NCBI GenBank assembly: GCA_946965045.2
Contig: OX337233.1
Location: forward strand, 806,001 to 870,000
Direction of reading: 5' to 3'
From: Epithemia pelagica
Lineage: Eukaryota > Bacillariophyta > Bacillariophyceae > Surirellales > Surirellaceae
Length of the DNA: 64,000 nucleotides
In this document: piece after piece, positions 1-9,262 of the stretch
Layout: each line of letters starts with the position of its first letter
Numbering within the stretch: the stretch's first letter is position 1
Program-made: the position numbers and the translations under genes
The notes under the pieces: model-generated
Database searches by the model: none
What the model saw: the letters and a program-made list of their open reading frames with translations, nothing else
Told to the model about the DNA's origin: nothing

Positions 1-8
1 CTAGCAAC

Positions 9-2183
9 ATGCCCGGAGGAGGATCCCAACCTCGTCGAAAACGACCCGATTTACGACCCACACCCTATCGCATGGATCTCGAAGAACATCATTCCGTGGA
101 TCCTTCGTTGGAGGAGGAGGATGGAGGCCTGTCGGACCACCACCACGATTCACCAACCATGGAGAACACAAAGGCGGCGATTCCGATGGAATTGCCTAGT
201 CAAGACAATGATGACATGGTGCAACGCACATTGGTCTTTCCTCCTACGGAAGAAACAGCAACAGCAGCAAGTCATGTCGTACATGCCAGACGGACCATTG
301 CCCAGGTCCAAGAGATTGTATCCACCCATAAGCAAGATCCTTCTCCCTCACAACCACGCCCAGTCGAAGTGACGACTGTGTCTGGTCCCAAACCCGATCC
401 GCCGAGTCCCTTGCTACGAGGGATCTACCTACCAATGTCGACTACTACGACCGACCAGCACCACACGGTCAAACCTGATCCACCGTGTGTGGCGGCGGGC
501 ACCGCATCGTCTCATGCGACAGATGCTGTTGCTGCGAGTACTCCTATTCCAAACCGACAAAACCAACCAGAGGTGGCGGTCCATCGGTGGCAGGGTCCAC
601 GAGATCCAACCCCTTGCAAACAAGAGGTACTACGATCCTTTGTCGTGGTTTCAAAACGAGAAGCCCCAATAGTCTCCTGCGACACGAGGGGTGTGCCACA
701 CGAGCAAGCGCACCACCCGCAAGATCCTCCCCTTGTAAGCACGACACCATCACCTCCACTACAGTCCAGAAGCTCCCCGCAACCAAGTCGTCCTACGGTG
801 GACCTTGGGAATGAGGTGGAACGGACGCTAGTTCCGCCCGAGGATGCCACTGTTGAGGTGGAATACAATGTCATTTCCAGTACTGATGACGGTGCGAAGA
901 ACCAGCCGAGCGCGACACAAAACTCGTGCGACTCCCATCACGCCGAGACCGACATGGATCAAACTACTGTCGATAGGGTGAGCTCGGCTGTCGAGGCGGC
1001 CCCAAACCTACTAGATGGTGAGGGATCCGAACGAGGAAAAAAGAATTCGAGCCAAGTCAATTCCATTGACGAAATGGATAATCTACAAAATGACAGAGCT
1101 GTCACTACCATCGACGTTCAAGAGATGGACACGGACGACAATTGTGATCCACCTCCTTTGGATAGCAAGAGTGTTTCAGAAGAGGAAAATGATGAGGAAC
1201 CAATTGTGGAGAAACCCAATACTCGACAAGTTGAACATGGTGGGCGCAGGAGAACACGAAAGCAGCCCTCTCGTTTTGGATCGTACGCGACGGAGGAAGA
1301 AATTGAACGCAAACTTCGACGAAAAAAGAAGGCTCCACTTGCCAAGGCAAATCCAAAAGCATCCAAAGGCAAGGGTGGCTCTGAAAAGTTGGTGAAAGCC
1401 ACTCGGATATGTGCCACAAGAGACAGTGCCTCCAGAACACGCTCAGACAAAGAGCACCAGCACACTAGTGAAATGGACCAAGTGACGAGTAAGAACGAAA
1501 CTATCGCCATGTCGACCAATAACCAATCATCATCTGAGGATGAAGAAACCGGTGAACAAGATGAATGGTCTGACGCAGAGATTGAAGCCCTTCGACGGGC
1601 TCAAGCAACCGTTGACCCACGGTCAAGTTTCTATTGGGACCGCGTCGCAGGTTTCCTCACCGATCGGACAGCGGAAGAATGCAACAGCAAATGGTTTTCT
1701 CTGGTTGCTACTCCCAAATGCCCAAGGGTTAACCATAATGATAAGGAGGGATCCAGAGCGGAACCACGACCGACAAGCAAGGAGGATGACATGTTTGATT
1801 CTTCACCACAATCAAGTGGCGATTGGAAAGCCGCCATTAACGAGACAATGGACCTGGGAAGTCCGATTGTGCTTGACGTTGCGGAACCAGTGACTCGACC
1901 AGGAGACAGTGCCCTAAATCCCAAGGCTGGATACAAATCCTACATTGCACGATTGACGCGAGAAATGAACAAGGACAAGCGCGGCAAACCAAAAGGTCGA
2001 AAACAACGACCCACACCAAGTGTTGGCCCGACGAGCAAGACATGTTCCCAATCGGTGCACCAAGAGGATTACGAACTCAAGGCTCGAATGACTCCCGGTG
2101 GGACATTGACGGTACGTCAAATTGGTAGTCCCGAGGAGGAAGACGACGACGACGAAGAGTTTTACGAGGACTACGAGGAGTAG
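9..2183 (+). CDS. SANT/Myb-domain nuclear protein, possibly KNL2/M18BP1-like; may be 5' partial
   Basis: A 724-residue open frame begins eight bases from the window edge, so the true start may lie outside. Most of it is disordered and rich in Pro, Thr and acidic residues. A basic stretch lies at about 410-465. A single SANT/Myb-type helix-turn-helix lies at about 517-570: it opens with DEWSDAEIEAL, has WDRVAGFL in the middle and ends RTAEECNSKW. The RTAEEC-x-x-K/R signature is typical of the SANT domain of M18BP1/KNL2, the factor that licenses CENP-A loading at centromeres. After it come a short basic helix (GYKSYIARLTREM) and a strongly acidic C-terminus. The SANT domain is clear. The centromere assignment is inference, since no SANTA domain is visible and other single-SANT chromatin proteins are possible. 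Confidence 0.8.
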   Translation: MPGGGSQPRRKRPDLRPTPYRMDLEEHHSVDPSLEEEDGGLSDHHHDSPTMENTKAAIPMELPSQDNDDMVQRTLVFPPTEETATAASHVVHARRTIAQVQEIVSTHKQDPSPSQPRPVEVTTVSGPKPDPPSPLLRGIYLPMSTTTTDQHHTVKPDPPCVAAGTASSHATDAVAASTPIPNRQNQPEVAVHRWQGPRDPTPCKQEVLRSFVVVSKREAPIVSCDTRGVPHEQAHHPQDPPLVSTTPSPPLQSRSSPQPSRPTVDLGNEVERTLVPPEDATVEVEYNVISSTDDGAKNQPSATQNSCDSHHAETDMDQTTVDRVSSAVEAAPNLLDGEGSERGKKNSSQVNSIDEMDNLQNDRAVTTIDVQEMDTDDNCDPPPLDSKSVSEEENDEEPIVEKPNTRQVEHGGRRRTRKQPSRFGSYATEEEIERKLRRKKKAPLAKANPKASKGKGGSEKLVKATRICATRDSASRTRSDKEHQHTSEMDQVTSKNETIAMSTNNQSSSEDEETGEQDEWSDAEIEALRRAQATVDPRSSFYWDRVAGFLTDRTAEECNSKWFSLVATPKCPRVNHNDKEGSRAEPRPTSKEDDMFDSSPQSSGDWKAAINETMDLGSPIVLDVAEPVTRPGDSALNPKAGYKSYIARLTREMNKDKRGKPKGRKQRPTPSVGPTSKTCSQSVHQEDYELKARMTPGGTLTVRQIGSPEEEDDDDEEFYEDYEE

Positions 2184-2380
2184 ACATGCTAGTACGAATC
2201 GAAATTCGATTGTTGTTCAAAAGTTTACAAAAGCGTTAAAAATTAAAAAACTGGTGGTTCCAAAAAAAATCAAAATAGACAAAAAAGATACCCCTCTTTC
2301 CCTGTGTTGTTTTGTTTCGTAGATCGTAGCATCCCAAAGATGAGAAAGCATATCACGTGCCACGCATCGCGGTGTCGCAA

Positions 2381-3016
2381 TCATGATTCGTTATCGTCGT
2401 CGTGAACCAGCAACACGTTGGTCGGTGTCGGTCGTCGAAAAACTTGTACAATGTACAAGGTTCCATGGTGGTGATCCATGGCAGTTGCCATTCCCATGGA
2501 CTGCGACAAGACCTGAGCACGATAGGCCGCGTCACCACGCACAGCAGGAGAACGATTCGTGCCACGTCCTGCTGGAAACCAGTGCTGTCGTCGCCACCCC
2601 GAGGATTGGGTGCGAGTCGCATGACAAGGATCCAGAACAGTGCTGCGGCTTTCCATGGCCTTGAAATGAACATGATGAATGGATGGTCCGGCACGAACCA
2701 TGGTTTCCACCAGGTTGTTGTTGTTGTTCCAGGTGGTAGTGGAAGAAGTGTCCGTCGCCAGATCGTGGGGACGAACCGCAGCCTCGTTGGTGGTTCCACC
2801 TTCATCATCCTCAACAACAACATCATCAGGTTGCGATATCAGTGACGAACATGTGGAGGACAAGGAAAGCTGCTCCGTGTCATCTTCGTTGGTATTCTCA
2901 GGATTGTGTTTTGTTCTCGTCTTGTCGTTGTCATTATTGTCGTTGTTGTCGTTGTGTGAAACTATCGTGCATCCAATCACGCGTGACTGAATCACCCCTG
3001 CTTGGGGGTAAGACAT
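2381..3016 (-). CDS. Uncertain hypothetical protein, 211 aa
   Basis: This reverse-strand frame runs from an ATG and converges on the SANT-domain gene, with about 200 bp between the stops. The product has no recognised domain. The N-terminal half is Asn/Asp/Thr-rich and acidic (NDNNDNNDNDK; DDVVVEDDEGG), which resembles genuine disordered proteins elsewhere in this window. The C-terminal part looks more like ordinary mixed sequence. Overlapping frames on both strands are also open here, so coding status is not secure. It could be a small real gene, one exon of a larger gene, or chance. Confidence 0.3.
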   Translation of the reverse strand: MSYPQAGVIQSRVIGCTIVSHNDNNDNNDNDKTRTKHNPENTNEDDTEQLSLSSTCSSLISQPDDVVVEDDEGGTTNEAAVRPHDLATDTSSTTTWNNNNNLVETMVRAGPSIHHVHFKAMESRSTVLDPCHATRTQSSGWRRQHWFPAGRGTNRSPAVRGDAAYRAQVLSQSMGMATAMDHHHGTLYIVQVFRRPTPTNVLLVHDDDNES

Positions 3017-5116
3017 CCCCCAACGCGATCAATGAAAGACGCCCAATACCGAATCTCACACTTCTTGGGCAGCTTTGCAGCGAGTCTGGCGGGACTGAGG
3101 AGCAATGGAAGCTACCATACCTACCTAGGTAGTAGGGTAGCGTTTATATCGCTTGTGCTTTCCTAAAAGCTCCAATATAGATAGCCATGACGGTAGGACT
3201 CCGTACTTGGCTCGAACAGAATACAACGAATGCTTTCGATGCATCTGTGTGACAACTGCCTGTTCACCAAAATGCAGGTCGGCGACGAATCCTGTATGAC
3301 CAACACGAGAAAGTGTCTAGTTCATGTTGAAATTTTGTATTTGCAGAGGGACCGCTGGGACCGATAGAGTCGGATGCGCAATACAACGCCATTGTCTTTT
3401 TGCGTTAGGAGCTGTGACCTCAACGCCGTTTCCAATGAGCTGCGAAGTTTTACTGTCCTGCGCTCTTTCGAGACACGAAGAACTCCAAAAATAGACAAGA
3501 AGCTACAAAATTCCTGGTATTGTCCACATCGTCGTTTCGGAATCACATGCGTTGCAGTCCTTGGATTTGCACCACGTCTCCAATTTCAAAAGTGGCGTTG
3601 CTGCTGCTGCTGCTGCTGTTGTGGTCCATTTTGGTCCTCGAATTTCTTGTTGGGGCTCTGTGGAAGAAAATGTTTGTCAGCTATGTTCCGCTGTCTGTTG
3701 AACAAAGTGAGTGAACATCCAACTCGCTATCAAGCATTGATGATTCCGTTGCTTGCTCTGCAGTGTCTTACCTTCTTATGATCCAAACTCCTTTGAGAAG
3801 ATGATGACTGATGACAATGGAGCGACGGGAATTTCATTCCGAGAACTGTGGGTTCGTATCTTTCGTCTCGTGATTCGTGATTGCTTTCGTGGCCGTGGGA
3901 CTGGATGGGAGTGACGTGGCGGATTCTGGTCAGTATTCAGCGACTAACAAGCGACTCAAACGCCCGGGTCGATATCTCACCCTTTTCTGCGGGATGGACG
4001 TTGTCATGGTGTGTCTCTGTTCTTGGATCATCTTGGTTCTCTTTTACGACGCGCCAAAGTCCACCATGGAACACAGAGGGCATGAGGCGAAACAGTATGG
4101 GGAGTCGAACGACTTTTTGCGATGTATCTACATTGCCGCGACAACTATGTAGTATGATATCATGACGAGCCACGCCAACAACAACAACAACAACAAGACA
4201 CTCCAGGGTTTGGAAACCCTTAAAATCTCCATGTATAAAGTCCAGGGTGGATTCCTTCCACCGAGTAGATATTCGTGGGAGAGATGATGACGATGATGAT
4301 TGGGCCAAAACTGTGTGGAACGTTGCCGTCGCACGAACTGTCTACCTAGTAGAGGAGGAATACGTGTGGCTCAAAGGGAAATGAAATGTACATCATCATT
4401 GGTTACGACACCACAAAAGGTTGCAAGATCCTTGTCGACCAGGAAGCAACAACCGATAGGAGACTAGGTAGACATGGCAAAGGGAAAGGTTTGGTTGGGT
4501 AGCTAGGAGTTCTCTCATCGCCCTTTGTTGCGGACCGAGATGCGCGCGCGTGCTCACAAACTCGTAAGTATGGCTCTCATGTTTGTCGACTCTGCATCTA
4601 TTGTATGGAAGACGGCAAAGATTCTCTTCTTTTGGCCAGCACACACCAAGGACAAAGATCTCTCAAGACGAAGAAGACGACGAAGAAGAAGAAGAGCGCA
4701 GCCATAATCACAACAACAATCTCGTTGTCAAGACAAGGACACCAACGAGATTCAACGACTGGTTCCAGCAGTGGCGACAAGAGAGTGTATAGTTCTTCAT
4801 CGGTGGTGACAGTTCGACCTGTTTCTCTCTCCTTTGTTTGGGTGGTAGAGTTCACACCCACTTTTGTGGTCTAGCTACTAGGACACACATACAAAGGTTG
4901 CCTCTCCTCCAGTGGATATATATTATACAGACAGTGTCGACCGACCAGCAGCAGCAAATCAAACGAGGAGTGGACGACGACGACAACACGGGAGGACCGT
5001 CCATCACGCAAACAACACAACAAACCAACAACCCGAACCATTGGATCCCCCCAAATCGTTCCAAAAAACCAACCACCACAAGCAACAACGACGACAACCA
5101 CCACACTCCCCAAACA
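3017..5116. other. Intergenic, no gene recognised
   Basis: Open frames here are short, overlap on both strands and show no domain. It holds a CTG/GCT microsatellite near 3600-3620, an AAC microsatellite near 4168-4195 and GAA-rich purine sequence near 4670-4700. The last few hundred bases are probably promoter and 5' UTR of the C2-domain gene: a TATATATTATAC tract sits near 4916, about 200 bp before its likely start. Confidence 0.6.
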
Positions 5117-8100
5117 ATGACCAGCGGCATGGATTTGTTTGTCGGTCAAGGATCGGCCGAATTGTTTGATCCAGCCTTTCGTCATCAAATCTTGTTGGAA
5201 GTGGTGGGATGTACCGGATTGGAACGAGCCTTGCATCCGACGACGACAAGTAGTAGTACGAAGGATGCCAGCCAACAGGACAAGGACGCTCCAGCCACCA
5301 AGAACAAGAAGCAAGCCAACAAGGTTGCATCCAAGAAAAAGACGAATCACAAATCCAAGAATGCCGACCATGACACTCTGGACGACGACCATGACAATGA
5401 AGAGGAAGAAGAGGAAGACGATGCCGGCAATCGCATTCATCCCTATTGCGTCGTGCAATTGGCCCAATTGGTGGTGCACAAAACCAAGGCTCTACGGGGC
5501 GGTGATCCCACGACGCATTTCAATCCCATTTGGACTATTTTGACCAAGAGTTTGTGCGTCTTGGAAATTCCCACCGTCCAAGCCTTGGACGAATCGGTTC
5601 CCGGATCGCCGCGTCGGGCCCTGGGCTTTTCGGAACACGAATCGCACAAGTCCATTTTGGAAACGGGCTTGTCCCTGCATGTCTGGCAATCGCATCCGCA
5701 ACATGTCCGATTGGGAACCATTGCCTTGACCTTGGATCAAGTGCGAGCCATTGCCTTGACGCAACCGGGAGAACGATTGGAATTTCCCTTGCATGTGGAA
5801 CAACCACAACAACCACATGACACTCATCCAAAAGAAGCAGCATTGACGCGAGCACCGTCTCAAGTCTTGGATGCGTCCTCCATTCGGGATGGATCCGCCA
5901 CCCGTCCTCCCATTGTCGCCTTGCGCATGCGATTGGCCACGGTCGACGATTTGATTCAATTGGGCAAACATGCCCCGCTCGAACGCAGCCGCAGTCAAGA
6001 CGACGACGACGAGGACGACAATGACGCCACCAATGGCTTGCCCAGCAACTTGCCCACCAATACAATCTTTCAGGATTGGACGAAACAGGCGGCCGATTTG
6101 GAATTCAAGGAAGTCCGCATCAAGTCCATTTTTCAATCCTACAAAAAGACGGTCCACGGTGTCAAACACTATCGGGTCATGCCCGGACCAGATCCCTTTC
6201 GCCCTACCGTGGAAACGGAATGGATGACCAAGACTCAAATTCTCGATCGGGCCTTGCATCCGTCCTATCACTTTGTCCATGTCGGAACGGGTACCGTTGG
6301 CAAGTGTTTTGTCGAAATTTTGGGCGCCAACGAGTTGCCCAACATGGACCTGAGCGTGTCGGGTGACAATCGCACCGACCCCTTTGTGGCCATGGTCTTT
6401 GAAGATTGCATGGTCCGGACGGACATGTTGTGGGATGAATTGAATCCACGATGGATGCCCTGGACGATGCGAGCCTTTTGTTTTCACATTCGGCATCCCC
6501 AATCCCTCTTGTTATTGGGAGTCTTTGATTACGATGAACCGCCGCTCGAAAGTCACGATGCCGTGGGTCGTATTTGCATCAATTTGGCCCACTTTTATCC
6601 CGATACCACCTATCTGTTGCACTATGATTTGCAACACGATCCTCGATTTCCCCCGCACTTGGCGGGACGAGGCCAAGTCCAATTGCGATTGCGCGTCGAA
6701 TGGACCAATGAAGTGGAAATGCACAAACTGAGTTTCACGGCGCCACCCAAGTGTATTTTGAATTGCAAGACGGACAAGTGCTTTCAAGTCTTGAGATATC
6801 TCAAACGGGGACCGGTCGATATGGAAACCTCCTCCATGGAAACCATCAAAGTGTATTGTGGGGAAGTGGCACAATATTGGAGACGGTATTGTCACTTTTT
6901 GGATATCTTGTTTGAAGTCTTTTTGTGGCGGGGGCGATTGCCATTGTGGAACAACCCTGCAAAGGACCAGAGCTCGCCTCACAAGGTGCGCACCATCTGG
7001 TTCCCCTTGCATTCCATGGCCTTGTCCGTGGCGGTCTTGACCAGTTTGGAATATCCGCGCTTGATTGGACCCATGTTCTTGTATGCCATTGCCTGGATTT
7101 TGTTGACCATTAATTATCACAACAGTCGTCATCCCTATCCGTGGAAACGATGCAAGAAATGGATGGAAAGCAATTATGCCGTGTGGACCGGCCGACCCCT
7201 CAAACGGCGCGTCCGCATCCCGGCCATGTCGGACGACGACGAGGCGGTTCGGGCCGCGCACCGCCAAGAGTTGGTGGACGAATGGCGTGGCACTCGCATG
7301 AGTGCCTTGATTGGCGCGACACTGAGTTTTTACAATCAAATGTATCAAATTTACAGTACCACCAGTGTCACGGCCAAATTCTTTTCCACCAAACAATCCG
7401 GATGGACCTTGTTTGGGAGTAAATTGACGTATCCGCACATGGTCCTCAAGTACCTGTGCAAATATTCTCGCTTGTATTTGGGCTTTTTGAATTGGGATGG
7501 CTACGGTGCCCACAGTGTCGTGTGGAAATGTCTCGTGGTGGCCACCCTGTGGCTCTTTTTGCCCGTCAATGCCATTTTGTTGTGGGTCTGCCGCATCTTG
7601 GCCTGGACCTTGCTCGGTCCCTGGATGAAATTGGTGGATATCTATTGGATTCATTCCTGGTACAAAACGTCGGACGAATTGGCCGACTTAGCCCAGCAAG
7701 GCGTGCAAGATCCGGGACCGGACTTGCCCAATTACAATGCCGTCCTCCAAAGTGGGTGGCTCAAGGACATGGCCTACAATGGCCGATTGGTGGCCGAACA
7801 TGCGCTCAAACTCAAGGATATGCGCGATTACCGTTTTGGTCGTTACAGTGAATTCATTCCCGCCTTGGACGAATCGCAGTATCCCAGCATTCCCTTGCCC
7901 CAATCCACAGCCGAACCCTTTGTCCCTCCACCAACGACCCGTACTAGTTCGTCCAACTCGAGCCGCATGGGTGCGACCCAACGGGCGGCCACGGCCCACA
8001 TGGCCTTGCCGAAACGATTGGTGGTGGGTCAAAAATTACGGGGCAGCATGATTATGGAACCCGATTCGTCTCGTCCATCCAAACACCACACTCACGACAA

Positions 8101-8539
8101 TCACCAAAGCAACAACAACAACAACACGACGAGCAGCAATTACCAAGACCCTCCGCCCTCGGCACCGCCCGCCACACCCCCACGCACTCCACCCGGTCAT
8201 GTTTCGTATACGCGATCCGTGTCGGGAGCTCCACCCGTTCCCGATGCCCAAAGTCCTACCCGTGAATCCTCCTCTTTGTCCTCCTCCTTTTTTAGTTCGT
8301 GGCGACGGGGACGATCCACGAGTGGTACGCAACCACTATCTGAGCAGGAGGAATGGAGAACGTCCTTGCAACAACCCTCCCTCCTGCCAGCCCGTCAAGT
8401 AGCAGAAGAAGAGGAATCGGTGCATTTGGCTCCTTCTGTGCGGAGGAGAACCGCCAGTCCACCGCGCCCATTGCCTCGCGATCGGAGTCCGGTCCGACAC
8501 TTGTCCCTTGCCTTTTCCCAACGCATCAAGGTGGAATAA
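5117..8539 (+). CDS. Multiple-C2-domain membrane protein (MCTP-like)
   Basis: The frame is open from 4838, but the first 93 codons look like translated 5' UTR. The chosen start (MTSGMDLFVGQG) gives 1,140 residues. A first, heavily interrupted C2-type beta sandwich spans about 15-285, with a Lys-rich then Asp/Glu-rich insert near 70-105. A second, better C2 domain spans about 395-535: it has GKCFVEILGANELPNMD, then DNRTDPF, then FDYDEPPLESHD, so the acidic calcium-binding loop residues are largely present. Two hydrophobic regions at about 626-665 and 801-845 look like membrane hairpins. The tail is Pro/Ser-rich. C2 domains bind acidic phospholipids, often with calcium, and C2s followed by C-terminal membrane segments are the plan of MCTPs and related membrane tethers. 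An ER-plasma membrane contact role is inference. No introns are needed. Confidence 0.85.
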   Translation: MTSGMDLFVGQGSAELFDPAFRHQILLEVVGCTGLERALHPTTTSSSTKDASQQDKDAPATKNKKQANKVASKKKTNHKSKNADHDTLDDDHDNEEEEEEDDAGNRIHPYCVVQLAQLVVHKTKALRGGDPTTHFNPIWTILTKSLCVLEIPTVQALDESVPGSPRRALGFSEHESHKSILETGLSLHVWQSHPQHVRLGTIALTLDQVRAIALTQPGERLEFPLHVEQPQQPHDTHPKEAALTRAPSQVLDASSIRDGSATRPPIVALRMRLATVDDLIQLGKHAPLERSRSQDDDDEDDNDATNGLPSNLPTNTIFQDWTKQAADLEFKEVRIKSIFQSYKKTVHGVKHYRVMPGPDPFRPTVETEWMTKTQILDRALHPSYHFVHVGTGTVGKCFVEILGANELPNMDLSVSGDNRTDPFVAMVFEDCMVRTDMLWDELNPRWMPWTMRAFCFHIRHPQSLLLLGVFDYDEPPLESHDAVGRICINLAHFYPDTTYLLHYDLQHDPRFPPHLAGRGQVQLRLRVEWTNEVEMHKLSFTAPPKCILNCKTDKCFQVLRYLKRGPVDMETSSMETIKVYCGEVAQYWRRYCHFLDILFEVFLWRGRLPLWNNPAKDQSSPHKVRTIWFPLHSMALSVAVLTSLEYPRLIGPMFLYAIAWILLTINYHNSRHPYPWKRCKKWMESNYAVWTGRPLKRRVRIPAMSDDDEAVRAAHRQELVDEWRGTRMSALIGATLSFYNQMYQIYSTTSVTAKFFSTKQSGWTLFGSKLTYPHMVLKYLCKYSRLYLGFLNWDGYGAHSVVWKCLVVATLWLFLPVNAILLWVCRILAWTLLGPWMKLVDIYWIHSWYKTSDELADLAQQGVQDPGPDLPNYNAVLQSGWLKDMAYNGRLVAEHALKLKDMRDYRFGRYSEFIPALDESQYPSIPLPQSTAEPFVPPPTTRTSSSNSSRMGATQRAATAHMALPKRLVVGQKLRGSMIMEPDSSRPSKHHTHDNHQSNNNNNTTSSNYQDPPPSAPPATPPRTPPGHVSYTRSVSGAPPVPDAQSPTRESSSLSSSFFSSWRRGRSTSGTQPLSEQEEWRTSLQQPSLLPARQVAEEEESVHLAPSVRRRTASPPRPLPRDRSPVRHLSLAFSQRIKVE

Positions 8540-9262
8540 TGAAAATAGAAAGAAGAAGAAGAATATCACCAAGAATCATCCCTGTAATGGGATATCGTAC
8601 TCTGTTATTGTAGGAGTGGAAAATGATTACACGAGAATCTAATCAACAATCCTGAGATTCTCTCAAATAGCTGTATAGGAAAGCTCCATATATCCTTCTG
8701 GGGTGTCCAAGATCTCCCTCGGTTTGGCAAACGAGGTTTGAGACAATCGTTCCTAAGGTATCTTACCTGCAATAGAGTCACCCGGCGTGTGTGTGTGATC
8801 CGCAATCCGAGTCAGCCGGTCGTCGACAGTCAGTGGTTGTGTATGCGAGGATGCCGTGCTTCTTCGTGACTGCTCAGTCACAAAAGCCATCGGACAACCG
8901 AAAACACAAAGGAGGAAGAAGTCTGCCATGGCATGTGTGTGTACCGGTCGTGTAGACCATTGGACCATGATGCGGGAACCAACGCCCAACTCGGCAGGAG
9001 TGTAGAATGTGGTTGCGACTCTCTCCAGTCGCAAGCATCTCACACAGTGCAAGGGGGGCACAATCGGATGTCTACAAAGTCGGTGAGTCTTTTTGGACGC
9101 TTCTTCTTCCTCTTCCTGTTGCGCGCAACAGCTTTTCGACGACTGAAAGAGGAGAGAACCCCAACTCGAAATTGTGCTATTGTTGTTGGTGGTGTGATCG
9201 GTGTAGAGAGAGAAAGAAACTCCATCCAGAACAAGAACTCCAAAGCACGGAGGAGGAGGAGG
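8540..9262. other. Intergenic and 5' UTR of ankyrin gene
   Basis: No independent gene is seen. An alternative ATG at 9068 is in frame with the ankyrin protein and would add 65 residues beginning with a hydrophobic stretch (FGRFFFLFLLRATAF). The sequence CGGTGAGTC just after it could instead be a 5' splice donor, with an acceptor at GCGCAACAG near 9130, so the upstream structure is open. Confidence 0.5.

Noticed and set aside
5492-7654. Two long reverse frames
   Set aside because: Antisense shadows of the C2-domain gene, with the same Gln/His/Gly bias and no domains.
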